DNA of 64,000 bases from Formosa undariae (GCF_042427615.1 NZ_JBHMEZ010000013.1:62001-126000); one strand, 5' to 3'; numbered from the stretch's first letter, positions 33,784-42,674 are shown. Notes: a model not told the origin generated them from the letters alone. Numbers and translations: made by a program.

Positions 33784-34236
33784 TTATAAAGTTACAGCTT
33801 CTCCTCCTGCAGCTTCGATAGCAGCTTTTGCTGAAGCAGTAAATTTATGAGCAGTTACTTTTAATTTTGCTTTTAGTTCACCTCTACCTAAGATTTTAAC
33901 TAGATCATTCTTTCCAGTTACACCTATAGACATTAATGAGTCTAAATTTACTGTGTCGTTAATTTTCTTTTCATCAACTAACTGTTGTAATTTATCTAAG
34001 TTTACACCTTGATACTCTACACGGTTAATATTAATAAAACCAAATTTAGGTACACGTCTTTGAAGTGGCATTTGCCCTCCTTCAAATCCAAGTTTCCTAG
34101 AATAACCAGAACGAGATTTAGCTCCCTTGTGACCACGTGTAGCAGTCCCACCTTTACCAGAACCTTGTCCACGACCTATTCTTTTTCCTTGATTTTTAAC
34201 TGAACCTTCTGCAGGTTTTAATTTACTTAAATCCAT
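33784..34236 (-). CDS. rplO: 50S ribosomal protein L15 (uL15)
   Basis: Large-subunit protein of 150 residues with the Gly/Arg-rich N-terminal extension (GRGQGSGKGGTATRGHKGAKSR) and GQMPLQRRVPKFGF. Between rpmD and secY. Confidence 0.98.
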   Translation of the reverse strand: MDLSKLKPAEGSVKNQGKRIGRGQGSGKGGTATRGHKGAKSRSGYSRKLGFEGGQMPLQRRVPKFGFININRVEYQGVNLDKLQQLVDEKKINDTVNLDSLMSIGVTGKNDLVKILGRGELKAKLKVTAHKFTASAKAAIEAAGGEAVTL

Positions 34237-34250
34237 TTCTCAGTTTATTA

Positions 34251-34430
34251 TTAAGCTTCTTCTACAGAAACTAAGTGTTCAACTTTAGCAACCATACCAA
34301 GAATATTTGGTGTGTTTTCATGCTCTACGACATGCCCAATACGTTTAAGACCTAGAGCTTCTAAAGTTCTCTTTTGTCTTTGTGTACGTTTAATTGCGCT
34401 TTTAACTTTCGTTACTTTAATCTTTCCCAT
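34251..34430 (-). CDS. rpmD: 50S ribosomal protein L30 (uL30)
   Basis: A 59-codon gene read from the minus strand: starts MGKIKVTKVKSAIKRTQRQK, contains TLEALGLKRIGHVVEHENTP and ends VSVEEA with a TAA stop. This is the short bacterial L30 in its conserved place between rpsE and rplO. Confidence 0.95.
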   Translation of the reverse strand: MGKIKVTKVKSAIKRTQRQKRTLEALGLKRIGHVVEHENTPNILGMVAKVEHLVSVEEA

Positions 34431-34441
34431 CTCTATCGCTA

Positions 34442-34966
34442 TTAACCTTTAAAAACTTTTTCTAATGAAACGCCTCTATCTTTAGCAATTTTCTTAGCAC
34501 TTCTTAATTGAAGTAATGCATCGAAAGTTGCTTTAACAACGTTATGAGGATTTGATGATCCTTGAGATTTAGATAAAACATCGTGTATTCCAACTGCTTC
34601 TAAAACTGTTCTCACAGCTCCACCAGCAATTACCCCTGTACCAGGAGCTGCAGGAATAATGTTTACTCTTGCCCCACCAAATTTACCTTTTTGTTCATGT
34701 GGTAAAGTAGATTTTATGATTGGAATACGAACTAAATTCTTCTTTGCATCCTCTATCGCTTTAGCAATAGCACTTGCAACATCTTTAGACTTTCCTAAAC
34801 CGTGACCTACAACACCTGCTTCATCACCAACCACAACGATTGCTGAAAAACCAAATGCTCTACCACCTTTAGTTACTTTTGTAACTCTCTGTACACCAAC
34901 TAAACGATCTTTAAGATCTAATCCACTTGGTTTTACTAGCTCTGCGCTTTTGTATTTTTGATACAT
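34442..34966 (-). CDS. rpsE: 30S ribosomal protein S5 (uS5)
   Basis: Decoding-fidelity protein of the small subunit, 174 residues. The N-terminal double-stranded RNA-binding domain (LVGVQRVTKVTKGGRAFGFS) and GSGRGVIAGG-like segment (APGTGVIAGGAVR) are present. Confidence 0.98.
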   Translation of the reverse strand: MYQKYKSAELVKPSGLDLKDRLVGVQRVTKVTKGGRAFGFSAIVVVGDEAGVVGHGLGKSKDVASAIAKAIEDAKKNLVRIPIIKSTLPHEQKGKFGGARVNIIPAAPGTGVIAGGAVRTVLEAVGIHDVLSKSQGSSNPHNVVKATFDALLQLRSAKKIAKDRGVSLEKVFKG

Positions 34967-34972
34967 AATTTC

Positions 34973-35329
34973 TTAGAATTTAAGTCCTGCTTCTCTAGCT
35001 CCTTCAGCTAATGATTTTACTCTACCATGGTATAAATATCCACCTCTATCAAAAGAGATAGTGTCTACACCTGCTTTTAAAGCTTTTTCAGCTACAGATT
35101 TTCCTACTAGAGTAGCAATTTCTGCTTTAGATCCTTTTGCAGCACTAATATCTTTATCTCTTGAAGATGCTGAACTGATAGTTTTACCAGTTACATCATC
35201 TACCACTTGAGCATAAATTTCTTTATTACTTCTAAAAACAGATAATCTCGGTCTAGCTTCTGTTCCAGAAACTACTTTACGAACTCTGCTTTTAATTCTT
35301 AATCGTCTTTCGTTTTTTGTTAACGCCAT
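34973..35329 (-). CDS. rplR: 50S ribosomal protein L18 (uL18)
   Basis: 5S rRNA-binding protein, 118 residues. RLSVFRSNKEIYAQVVDD and FDRGGYLYHGRVKSLAEGAR are diagnostic. Seven bases... spacing to rpsE is six bases and to rplF 13, consistent with one transcript. Confidence 0.98.
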   Translation of the reverse strand: MALTKNERRLRIKSRVRKVVSGTEARPRLSVFRSNKEIYAQVVDDVTGKTISSASSRDKDISAAKGSKAEIATLVGKSVAEKALKAGVDTISFDRGGYLYHGRVKSLAEGAREAGLKF

Positions 35330-35342
35330 AACTTATAAATTA

Positions 35343-35885
35343 TTAAGCTGATTTACCTGCTTTTCTTCTTAATATTTCTCCTACAAACTTAATACCTTTT
35401 CCTTTGTACGGCTCAGGTCTTCTAAAATCTCTAATCTTAGCAGCTACTTGTCCAACAAGTTGCTTATCATGAGAAGATAATTTAATTATAGGGTTTTTAC
35501 CTTTCTCTGATATTGTTTCAACTTTTACTTCATCAGCAATGTTTAAAACAATATTGTGAGAAAATCCTAATGCTAAATCAAGTTTTTGACCTTGATTACT
35601 AGCTCTATATCCAACACCTACTAATTCTAATTCCTTAGTAAATCCTTTAGTTACACCTTCAATCATGTTATTGATTAAAGATCTATAAAGACCGTGTTTA
35701 GATTTTTCTTCTTTTCTATCAGAAGAACGCTCAACTATAACGTTTCCATCTTCAACTTTTACTGTAACATCAGAAAATTCCTGAGATAACTCTCCTAATT
35801 TTCCTTTTACTGTTACAATATTTTCGTTAATATCAACTGTAATTCCTTCTGGAATCGCAACTGGGTTATTACCTATTCTTGACAT
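35343..35885 (-). CDS. rplF: 50S ribosomal protein L6 (uL6)
   Basis: Large-subunit protein near the factor-binding site, 180 residues. MSRIGNNPVAIPEGI and the C-terminal signature PEPYKGKGIKF are present. Confidence 0.98.
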   Translation of the reverse strand: MSRIGNNPVAIPEGITVDINENIVTVKGKLGELSQEFSDVTVKVEDGNVIVERSSDRKEEKSKHGLYRSLINNMIEGVTKGFTKELELVGVGYRASNQGQKLDLALGFSHNIVLNIADEVKVETISEKGKNPIIKLSSHDKQLVGQVAAKIRDFRRPEPYKGKGIKFVGEILRRKAGKSA

Positions 35886-35902
35886 TTCTTATAGTCTTTA
35901 AA

Positions 35903-36301
35903 TTAGTAAACGTAACATAATACTTCACCACCTACGTTTTCTGCTTTGGCTTGTTTTCCTGTCATTACTCCGTGAGAAGTAGAAATGATAGAAATACCAA
36001 GACCATTTAAAATTCTAGGTAGTTCGGTTGAACTTGCGTACTTACGTAAACCTGGTTTACTGATTCTTTGAATCTTCTTAATTACAGGCTCTTTAGTTTC
36101 CTTGTTGTACTTAAGGGCTATTTTAATAGTCCCTTGTACTGAAGAATCATCGAATTTGTAACTTAAAATATATCCTTGGTCGAATAATATTTTTGTGATT
36201 TCTTTTTTCAAGTTAGAAGCAGGTATCTCTACCACTCTGTGGTTAGCACGCACAGCATTTCTAATTCTTGTTAGATAATCCGCTATTGGATCTGTATACA
36301 T
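35903..36301 (-). CDS. rpsH: 30S ribosomal protein S8 (uS8)
   Basis: Central-domain 16S rRNA binder, 132 residues; in Escherichia coli it represses the spc operon by binding its mRNA. DPIADYLTRIRNA and the C-terminal STSHGVMTGKQA are conserved. A bulged hairpin at 36320-36353 precedes the start by 18 bases. Confidence 0.98.
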   Translation of the reverse strand: MYTDPIADYLTRIRNAVRANHRVVEIPASNLKKEITKILFDQGYILSYKFDDSSVQGTIKIALKYNKETKEPVIKKIQRISKPGLRKYASSTELPRILNGLGISIISTSHGVMTGKQAKAENVGGEVLCYVY

Positions 36302-36319
36302 ATGTATTAAATTGCGGTT

Positions 36320-36353
36320 TTGGTTTTCAACACTCCGTTGAACCTTAAACCAA
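36320..36353 (-). promoter_or_regulatory. Bulged hairpin before rpsH
   Basis: In the minus-strand RNA TTGGTTT (36353-36347) pairs with AAACCAA (36326-36320) and TCAAC with GTTGA, with a five-base one-sided bulge and a five-base loop. It sits in the largest gap of the spc segment (66 bp). An S8-binding control site is a hypothesis. Confidence 0.4.
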
Positions 36354-36367
36354 TTAAAAATTAAATT

Positions 36368-36637
36368 TTACCAGCTTGCTTTTCTTACACCTGGTATAAG
36401 GCCGTTATTTGCCATCTCTCTAAATGTTACACGAGAGATACCAAAGGTACGCATATAACCTTTAGGTCTACCTGTTAGTTTGCATCTATTATGCATACGT
36501 ACAGGAGAAGCGTTTTTTGGTAACTTTTGTAATGCTTCGTAATCTCCAGCTTCTTTCAAAGCTTTACGTTTCTCAGCATATTTTGCTACTGTTTTTGCTC
36601 TTTTAACCTCACGGGCTTTCATTGATTCTTTAGCCAT
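36368..36637 (-). CDS. rpsN: 30S ribosomal protein S14 (uS14), zinc-free type
   Basis: Head protein of the small subunit, 89 residues, the long C- form without the CxxC zinc motifs. RMHNRCKLTGRPKGYMRTFG and SRVTFREMANNGLIPGVRKASW are conserved. Follows rplE by three bases. Confidence 0.98.
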   Translation of the reverse strand: MAKESMKAREVKRAKTVAKYAEKRKALKEAGDYEALQKLPKNASPVRMHNRCKLTGRPKGYMRTFGISRVTFREMANNGLIPGVRKASW

Positions 36638-36640
36638 ATC

Positions 36641-37192
36641 TTAGTTCTTTTGAAAAGGTAAACCTAGTTCAGTTAATAATGATTTTGCTTCTTTATCAGT
36701 TTCGGCAGATGTTACAAAAGTAATATCCATTCCTGAAATCTTGTTCACTTTATCAATGTCAATTTCTGGAAAGATAATTTGTTCTGTAACTCCAAGGTTA
36801 TAATTACCTCTTCCGTCAAATCCTGTTGCTTTAATTCCGCCAAAATCTCTTACACGAGGTAAGGCTGAAGTAACTAAACGGTCTAAAAATTCGTACATTC
36901 TTTCTCCTCTTAACGTAACTTTCGCACCAATTGGCATTCCTTTACGTAATTTGAAAGATGCAACATCTTTTTTAGATATAGTTGCTATAGCTCTTTGTCC
37001 AGAAATAGTTGTTAGTTCTTCTACTGCGTAGTCTACTAACTTCTTGTCTGCAACAGCAGCTCCAACACCTTTAGATATTACTATCTTAGATAATTTTGGA
37101 ACTTGCATAACATTCTTATATCCAAATTCTTCTGTAAGAGCAGCAATTACTTTGCTTTTATACTCTTCTTTAAGTCTCGGTGAATATGCCAT
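36641..37192 (-). CDS. rplE: 50S ribosomal protein L5 (uL5)
   Basis: 5S rRNA-binding protein of 183 residues that forms the bridge to S13. KLSKIVISKGVG, KLRKGMPIGAKVTLRG and GVTEQIIFPEID are diagnostic. Confidence 0.98.
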   Translation of the reverse strand: MAYSPRLKEEYKSKVIAALTEEFGYKNVMQVPKLSKIVISKGVGAAVADKKLVDYAVEELTTISGQRAIATISKKDVASFKLRKGMPIGAKVTLRGERMYEFLDRLVTSALPRVRDFGGIKATGFDGRGNYNLGVTEQIIFPEIDIDKVNKISGMDITFVTSAETDKEAKSLLTELGLPFQKN

Positions 37193-37194
37193 AA

Positions 37195-37506
37195 CTATAT
37201 TACTTCATTAGATTTTTTAGAAAATCTCACTTTCTTACCATCTTCTACTTTATAACCAATACGAGTAGTTTCACCCTTAGAAGTTAATAAAGATAGATTA
37301 GATATTTGAATTGGAGCTTCCTTTTCTACGATTCCTCCTTGAGGGCTTTGTGCACTTGGCTTAGTATGTTTCTTCACCAAGTTTACACCCTCAACAATCG
37401 CTTTGTTCTTATCTGTTAATACTTTAAGTACTTTCCCTTCAGATCCTTTATGATCTCCAGTTATTACTTTTACTGTATCTCCTGATTTTATCTTAAGCTT
37501 TGTCAT
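37195..37506 (-). CDS. rplX: 50S ribosomal protein L24 (uL24)
   Basis: Assembly initiator of the large subunit, 103 residues from the ATG at 37506 (MTKLKIKSGDTVKVITGDHKG), which matches flavobacterial L24 proteins. A second ATG at 37518 sharing a base with the rplN stop (TAATG) would add four residues and cannot be excluded. Confidence 0.95.
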   Translation of the reverse strand: MTKLKIKSGDTVKVITGDHKGSEGKVLKVLTDKNKAIVEGVNLVKKHTKPSAQSPQGGIVEKEAPIQISNLSLLTSKGETTRIGYKVEDGKKVRFSKKSNEVI

Positions 37507-37517
37507 CTTATTAGTCA

Positions 37518-37886
37518 TTAAAGCACTTCAGGTGCTAATGATACAATTTTCATGAATTGTTTATCACGAAGTTCTCTAGCAACAGGTCCAAATACACGTG
37601 TACCTCTCATCTCACCCGTTGGGTTTAATAATACACAAGCATTGTCGTCGAATCTAATATAAGATCCGTCTGGACGTCTTACTTCTTTTTTAGTACGTAC
37701 AACAACTGCAGTAGAAACAGCACCTTTCTTAATGTTTCCATTAGGAGTTGCATGCTTAACTGAAACAACTATTTTGTCTCCTACAGAAGCGTATCTTCTT
37801 TTAGTTCCACCTAGAACACGGATAGTTAAAACTTCCTTTGCTCCAGTGTTATCTGCTACGATTAATCTTGATTCTTGTTGTAACAT
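37518..37886 (-). CDS. rplN: 50S ribosomal protein L14 (uL14)
   Basis: Intersubunit protein of 122 residues and the docking site of RsfS, whose gene is at 11570. Sequence MLQQESRLIVADNTGAKE and RGTRVFGPVARELR are typical. Confidence 0.98.
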   Translation of the reverse strand: MLQQESRLIVADNTGAKEVLTIRVLGGTKRRYASVGDKIVVSVKHATPNGNIKKGAVSTAVVVRTKKEVRRPDGSYIRFDDNACVLLNPTGEMRGTRVFGPVARELRDKQFMKIVSLAPEVL

Positions 37887-37888
37887 AA

Positions 37889-38146
37889 TTACTTAGCTCT
37901 TTCGATTATTTCAACTAATCTCCAACATTTAGATTTACTCATAGGTCGTGTTTCCATGATCTTTACAGTATCTCCAATATTACAATCGTTAGTCTCGTCG
38001 TGTGCAACGTATTTCTTCGTTTTTAACACGAACTTACCATACATAGGGTGTTTTACTTTTTTAACTTCAGCAACAACTATAGATTTTTGCATCTTGTTAC
38101 TAGTAACGACTCCTACACGTTCTTTTCTTAAATTTCTTTTTTCCAT
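37889..38146 (-). CDS. rpsQ: 30S ribosomal protein S17 (uS17)
   Basis: 16S rRNA-binding OB-fold protein, 85 residues. GVVTSNKMQKSIVV and GDTVKIMETRPMSKSKCWRLVEI are conserved. Two bases separate its stop from rplN. Confidence 0.98.
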   Translation of the reverse strand: MEKRNLRKERVGVVTSNKMQKSIVVAEVKKVKHPMYGKFVLKTKKYVAHDETNDCNIGDTVKIMETRPMSKSKCWRLVEIIERAK

Positions 38147-38158
38147 CTTTCAGCAGAA

Positions 38159-38350
38159 TTATTGTAATTCTCTTTTAGTTATTTCTGTCGCAATTTTAGC
38201 TACGTCACGTCTTACGTTTCGTAATTGAATTGGATTTTCTAAAGGAGATATTGCATGTGCCATTTTCAGGTCTGAATAACTCTTTTTTGTCTCACCAAGT
38301 TTCTCTTGTAACTCAGCAGTAGATAATTCTTTAATTTCTGATTGTTTCAT
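38159..38350 (-). CDS. rpmC: 50S ribosomal protein L29 (uL29)
   Basis: Two-helix protein at the tunnel exit, 63 residues from ATG 38350 (MKQSEIKELSTAELQEKL). A frame start at 38392 lies inside rplP and has no family support. The LRNVRRDVAKIATEI helix is typical. Confidence 0.96.
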   Translation of the reverse strand: MKQSEIKELSTAELQEKLGETKKSYSDLKMAHAISPLENPIQLRNVRRDVAKIATEITKRELQ

Positions 38351-38363
38351 AACATCAAATAAA

Positions 38364-38783
38364 TTATGCTTCGTAATCTCTAGCGATAACAAACTTTGTT
38401 TTTACCGGTAATTTTTGAGCTGCTAAACGTAATGCTTCTTTTGCAACGTCTAACGGTACTCCTCCTACTTCAAAAAGTAGTCTACCTGGCTTCACAACAG
38501 CTGCCCAATATTCAACGGCACCTTTACCTTTACCCATACGTACTTCAAGAGGTTTCTTTGTAATAGGCTTGTCTGGAAATATTTTTATCCAAAGTTGACC
38601 TTCTCTTTTCATGTGACGTGTAGCGGCGATACGTGCTGCTTCTATTTGACGCGATGTTAAAAAATTCGAATCAAGTGATTTTATTCCAAAAGTTCCGTTT
38701 GATAATTGGTGCCCTCTACCAGAGTTACCCTTCATACGTCCTTTTTGTGCTTTACGAAATTTTGTTCTTTTAGGCTGTAACAT
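38364..38783 (-). CDS. rplP: 50S ribosomal protein L16 (uL16)
   Basis: Protein near the A site and peptidyl-transferase centre, 139 residues. MLQPKRTKFRKAQKGRMKG and MGKGKGAVEYWAAVVKPGR are diagnostic. Confidence 0.98.
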   Translation of the reverse strand: MLQPKRTKFRKAQKGRMKGNSGRGHQLSNGTFGIKSLDSNFLTSRQIEAARIAATRHMKREGQLWIKIFPDKPITKKPLEVRMGKGKGAVEYWAAVVKPGRLLFEVGGVPLDVAKEALRLAAQKLPVKTKFVIARDYEA

Positions 38784-38802
38784 TTTTCTTTACTTTAAAA
38801 AA

Positions 38803-39525
38803 TTACTTTCTACGACGAGGTTTGTTAGTATTTCCTCCTCCTCGTGGTCCACCTTTTCCTTGCTTCTTAGACAATCCAACAAGCGGAGAAAGCTCTCTTT
38901 TACCATATACTTCACCTTTCATGATCCATACTTTAACACCTAATCTACCATAAGTAGTATGTGCCTCAACTAAAGCATAATCAATATCAGCTCTGAATGT
39001 AGATAATGGAATACGTCCATCTTTGTAGTGTTCTGAACGTGCCATTTCTGCCCCGTTTAAACGTCCACTAATTTGGATCTTAATTCCTTCTGCATTCATA
39101 CGCATTGTAGCAGCAATAGCCATTTTGATTGCACGTCTGTAAGAGATTCTGTTCTCAATTTGACGAGCAATGCTTGACCCTACTAAAAATGCATCAAGTT
39201 CTGGTCTTTTGATTTCAAATATATTTATTTGAACTTCTTTACCAGTAATTTTCTTAAGTTCTTCTTTTAACTTGTCTACTTCTTGTCCACCTTTCCCGAT
39301 AATAATACCAGGTCTTGCAGTAGTTATAGTAACGGTTACAAGTTTAAGAGTTCTTTCGATAATTACTCTTGATATACTTGCTTTAGATAGACGTGCATGA
39401 ACGTACTTTCTGATCTTATCGTCTTCGGCTAATTTGTCGCCATAATCGTTTCCTCCGTACCAGTTAGACTCCCATCCTCTGATAATTCCTAAGCGATTTC
39501 CGATTGGATTTGTTTTTTGTCCCAT
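38803..39525 (-). CDS. rpsC: 30S ribosomal protein S3 (uS3)
   Basis: mRNA-entry protein of 240 residues with a type II KH domain (RPGIIIGKGGQEVDKL) and the C-terminal GRLNGAEMARSEHYKDGRIP. The tail is Gly-rich and basic (KGGPRGGGNTNKPRRRK). Confidence 0.98.
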   Translation of the reverse strand: MGQKTNPIGNRLGIIRGWESNWYGGNDYGDKLAEDDKIRKYVHARLSKASISRVIIERTLKLVTVTITTARPGIIIGKGGQEVDKLKEELKKITGKEVQINIFEIKRPELDAFLVGSSIARQIENRISYRRAIKMAIAATMRMNAEGIKIQISGRLNGAEMARSEHYKDGRIPLSTFRADIDYALVEAHTTYGRLGVKVWIMKGEVYGKRELSPLVGLSKKQGKGGPRGGGNTNKPRRRK

Positions 39526-39530
39526 ATCTA

Positions 39531-39938
39531 TTAAGCTTGTATATTATTGTTAGCTCCAACTACGATTGTAACGTGGTTAGAACGCTTTCTTATTCTGTGC
39601 GCACGACCTTGAGGAGCTGGACGTAATCTTTTTAACATAGATCCGCCATCTACTCTAATCTCTTTTACTATCAACTCAGCATCTTCGATACTTGCATCTT
39701 CGTTTTTAGATTGCCAGTTTGCAATTGCAGACAATAACAATTTCTCTAAACGATTTGAAGCTTCTTTCGAGCTAAATTTCAAAATATTAAGCGCTTTTTC
39801 TACCTTTTCACCTCTCACTAAATCGGCTACTAAGCGCATTTTTCTTGGTGACGTAGGACAGTTATTAAGTTTAGCAAAAGCAACTTGCTTTTTATCTTCC
39901 TTAATAGCGTCTGCCATCTGTTTTTTACGACTTCCCAT
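39531..39938 (-). CDS. rplV: 50S ribosomal protein L22 (uL22)
   Basis: Tunnel-wall protein of 135 residues. SPRKMRLVADLVRGEKVEKAL and RRLRPAPQGRAHRIRKRSNHV-like C terminus (LKRLRPAPQGRAHRIRKRS) identify it. An N-terminal stretch rich in Lys precedes the core. Confidence 0.98.
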   Translation of the reverse strand: MGSRKKQMADAIKEDKKQVAFAKLNNCPTSPRKMRLVADLVRGEKVEKALNILKFSSKEASNRLEKLLLSAIANWQSKNEDASIEDAELIVKEIRVDGGSMLKRLRPAPQGRAHRIRKRSNHVTIVVGANNNIQA

Positions 39939-39941
39939 AGC

Positions 39942-40220
39942 TTACTTTTTACCTTTGTTTTTAGCACCTGCGTGACCTCTAAAAGATCTTGTTGGTGAAA
40001 ATTCTCCTAATTTATGTCCTACCATGTTTTCAGTAACAAATACAGGGACAAATTGACGTCCGTTGTGTACTGCGATAGTTTGTCCAACGAAATCTGGAGT
40101 AATCATTGAGGCTCTAGACCATGTTTTGATTACCGTTTTCTTTCCGCCGTCAACATTTTCTTGGACTCTCTTATCAAGTTTATAATGAACGTAAGGTCCT
40201 TTTTTTAATGATCTTGCCAT
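39942..40220 (-). CDS. rpsS: 30S ribosomal protein S19 (uS19)
   Basis: Head protein of 92 residues. MARSLKKGPYVHYKLDKRV and the signature GHKLGEFSPTRSFRGHAG are present. Confidence 0.98.
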   Translation of the reverse strand: MARSLKKGPYVHYKLDKRVQENVDGGKKTVIKTWSRASMITPDFVGQTIAVHNGRQFVPVFVTENMVGHKLGEFSPTRSFRGHAGAKNKGKK

Positions 40221-40223
40221 GTC

Positions 40224-41051
40224 TTATTTCTTTCTACGTTCTACAATATACTTATTACTCGCTTTTGTTTTAGAACGGGTTCTAAATCCTTTAGCAGGTA
40301 TACCATTTCTTGAACGAGGGTGACCTCCAGAAGATTTACCTTCACCACCTCCCATTGGGTGATCTACAGGATTCATTACTACCGGTCTTGTACGAGGTCT
40401 TCTTCCTAACCATCTGCTTCTACCAGCTTTTCCTGATACAAGTAATTGATGATCTGAGTTAGACACAACACCTATTGTAGCCATACAGTTAGCTAGAATT
40501 AATCTAGTTTCTCCTGATGGAAGTTTAATTGTTGCAAATTTACCATCTCTTGCCATTAACTGAGCAAAAGCACCAGCACTACGAGCCATAACAGCTCCTT
40601 GTCCTGGACGTAACTCTACACAAGAAATAATTGTTCCTAATGGAATTTGACTTAATGGCATTGCATTACCAATTTCTGGAGCCACACCTTCTTGCCCAGA
40701 TACAACTGTTTGACCAACTTGTAATCCGTTTTGCGCAATTATGTATGTTTTCTCACCATCTTGGTAATTTAATAATGCAATAAAAGCTGTTCTGTTTGGA
40801 TCGTACTGAATTGATTTTACTTCAGCAGGGATTCCTGCTTTAGTTCTTTTAAAATCAATGATACGATACCTTTGTTTATGCCCACCACCAATATAGCGCA
40901 TGGTCATTCTTCCTTGACTGTTTCTACCACCTGATCTTTTCTTCGGAGCTAATAAACTTTTCTCCGGCTTATCAGTAGAAATGGCGTCAAATCCATTAAC
41001 TACTCTAAATCGCTGACCTGGTGTGATCGGTTTTAATTTTCTTACTGACAT
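40224..41051 (-). CDS. rplB: 50S ribosomal protein L2 (uL2)
   Basis: Highly conserved 23S rRNA binder close to the peptidyl-transferase centre, 275 residues. GRNSQGRMTMRYIGGGHKQR and the C-terminal NPVDHPMGGGEGKSSGGHPR are diagnostic, the latter including the essential His. Confidence 0.99.
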   Translation of the reverse strand: MSVRKLKPITPGQRFRVVNGFDAISTDKPEKSLLAPKKRSGGRNSQGRMTMRYIGGGHKQRYRIIDFKRTKAGIPAEVKSIQYDPNRTAFIALLNYQDGEKTYIIAQNGLQVGQTVVSGQEGVAPEIGNAMPLSQIPLGTIISCVELRPGQGAVMARSAGAFAQLMARDGKFATIKLPSGETRLILANCMATIGVVSNSDHQLLVSGKAGRSRWLGRRPRTRPVVMNPVDHPMGGGEGKSSGGHPRSRNGIPAKGFRTRSKTKASNKYIVERRKK

Positions 41052-41061
41052 TTTTGTCTAA

Positions 41062-41352
41062 TTACATGTTACTGTATAAATCAATCACTTCACCTTCCGC
41101 CAGTTGTACAAGTGCTTTTTTAACAGCATTTGTTTTACCATGTTGAATACCAGTTTTTGTAAACTTAGTACTTCTATCTGGACGGACATTTATTGTACGA
41201 ACTTTTTCAACAGAAACGCCATAAGCAGCTTCCACTGCTTTTTTAATTTCTACCTTGTTCGCCTTTGTATTAACCATAAAGCTAAAACAGTTGTTTAATT
41301 CACTGTTTGCAGTCGCTTTTTCTGTTATTATAGGTTTAATTAAGATACTCAT
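41062..41352 (-). CDS. rplW: 50S ribosomal protein L23 (uL23)
   Basis: Tunnel-exit protein of 96 residues that docks trigger factor and SRP. IKPIITEKAT and KVRTINVRPDRSTKFTKTG are typical. Confidence 0.98.
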   Translation of the reverse strand: MSILIKPIITEKATANSELNNCFSFMVNTKANKVEIKKAVEAAYGVSVEKVRTINVRPDRSTKFTKTGIQHGKTNAVKKALVQLAEGEVIDLYSNM

Positions 41353-41359
41353 CGTTTCC

Positions 41360-41989
41360 TTATTTACTTAAATTCGATTCAATTCCTTCTAAAGAACTCT
41401 CTAAAAGAACTACTTTATTTGCGTTTAAAATCTTGTAAGTGCTTAATTCTGAGTTCAATAGAACCTCAGAGCCCTTTAAATTTCGTGATGACAAATATAC
41501 ATTATTATTTAACGCACCCAACACAAATAGAGATTTTTTATTCTGTAAGTCTAAAGCTTTCAATACACTAGTGAAATTTTTAGTCTTAGCTGAATCAAAA
41601 TTTAAATCTTCTATTACAACAATTGCTTCTTCTGAAGCTTTAATTGTTAATGCTGATTTACGTGCTAAACGCTTAAGGTTTTTGTTAAGTTTGAAACTGT
41701 AGTTTCTTGGTCTTGGTCCGAACATACGTCCACCACCTTTAAAAACTCCAGACTTAATACTACCTGCTCTAGCGGTACCAGTTCCTTTTTGCTTTTTAAT
41801 CTTACGTGTAGATCCAGAAATCTCAGCACGCTCTTTAGCTTTGTGAGTTCCCTGTCTTTGGTTTGCTAAATATTGTTTAACATCCAAATACACAGCATGA
41901 TTGTTAGGCTCTATAGCAAAAACTGAATCAGAAAGGTCTACCTTTCTTCCAGTTTCTTTTCCATTAATATCTAAAACTGCTACTTTCAT
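41360..41989 (-). CDS. rplD: 50S ribosomal protein L4 (uL4)
   Basis: Tunnel protein of 209 residues; the autoregulator of the S10 operon in Escherichia coli. The extended loop is visible as TRKIKKQKGTGTARAGSIKS and FGPRPRNYSFKLNKN. Its ATG shares a base with the rplC stop (TAATG), so the two are coupled. A terminator-like hairpin lies upstream of rplC. Confidence 0.98.
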   Translation of the reverse strand: MKVAVLDINGKETGRKVDLSDSVFAIEPNNHAVYLDVKQYLANQRQGTHKAKERAEISGSTRKIKKQKGTGTARAGSIKSGVFKGGGRMFGPRPRNYSFKLNKNLKRLARKSALTIKASEEAIVVIEDLNFDSAKTKNFTSVLKALDLQNKKSLFVLGALNNNVYLSSRNLKGSEVLLNSELSTYKILNANKVVLLESSLEGIESNLSK

Positions 41990-42606
41990 TACTTCTCAAT
42001 GATTACATAAGAGTTGTTATGACCAGGAACACATCCCTTAACCACAAGTAGATTCTTTTCAGCAACTACTTTTAAAACTCTTAAATTTTCAACTTTTACT
42101 CTATCAGTTCCCATTCTTCCTGCCATCTTCATACCCTTAAATACTCTTGCAGGATAAGATGCCGCTCCAATAGAACCCGGTGCTCTTAATCGGTTGTGTT
42201 GACCGTGAGTTGCTTGTCCTACCCCAGCAAAGCCGTGACGTTTAACAACCCCTTGAAAACCTTTACCTTTTGAAGTTCCAGCAATATCTACGAATTCACC
42301 TTCTACAAAGTGCTCTACAGTGATTGCATCACCTAATTTGTACTCCGCATCAAAACCTTTAAATTCAACGATTTTGCGTTTTACAGAAGTTCCTGCTTTT
42401 TTAGCATGACCTAAGTCAGCTTTAGTAGCACTTTTTTCTGTCGCGTCATCGAAACCAAGTTGAAGGGCTATATAACCATCAACTTCTTCAGTTCTGACTT
42501 GGGTAACGATACATGGTCCAGCTTCGATTACTGTACATGGAATGTTTTTTCCATTTTCATCGAAGATGCTGGTCATACCGATTTTTTTTCCAATTAACCC
42601 AGACAT
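41989..42606 (-). CDS. rplC: 50S ribosomal protein L3 (uL3)
   Basis: Early assembly protein of 205 residues reaching the peptidyl-transferase centre. SGLIGKKIGMTSIFDENGK, FQGVVKRHGFAGVGQATHGQ and GRMGTDRVKVENLRV identify it. It starts after an unusually long 159-bp gap from rpsJ. Confidence 0.98.
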   Translation of the reverse strand: MSGLIGKKIGMTSIFDENGKNIPCTVIEAGPCIVTQVRTEEVDGYIALQLGFDDATEKSATKADLGHAKKAGTSVKRKIVEFKGFDAEYKLGDAITVEHFVEGEFVDIAGTSKGKGFQGVVKRHGFAGVGQATHGQHNRLRAPGSIGAASYPARVFKGMKMAGRMGTDRVKVENLRVLKVVAEKNLLVVKGCVPGHNNSYVIIEK

Positions 42607-42638
42607 AATTATTAATTTATTTATTAGTATTATTTATA

Positions 42639-42674
42639 AAAAAATTCAGGGTCAAAACACGTTCAACCCTGAAT
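42639..42674 (-). terminator. Terminator-like hairpin between rpsJ and rplC
   Basis: Nine-bp perfect stem (ATTCAGGGT with ACCCTGAAT; plus-strand arms 42644-42652 and 42666-42674), a 13-nt loop and a run of T immediately after on the minus strand. No TAnnTTTG promoter lies between it and rplC, so complete termination would silence the rest of the superoperon. Partial termination or attenuation is the likely use. Confidence 0.55.
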
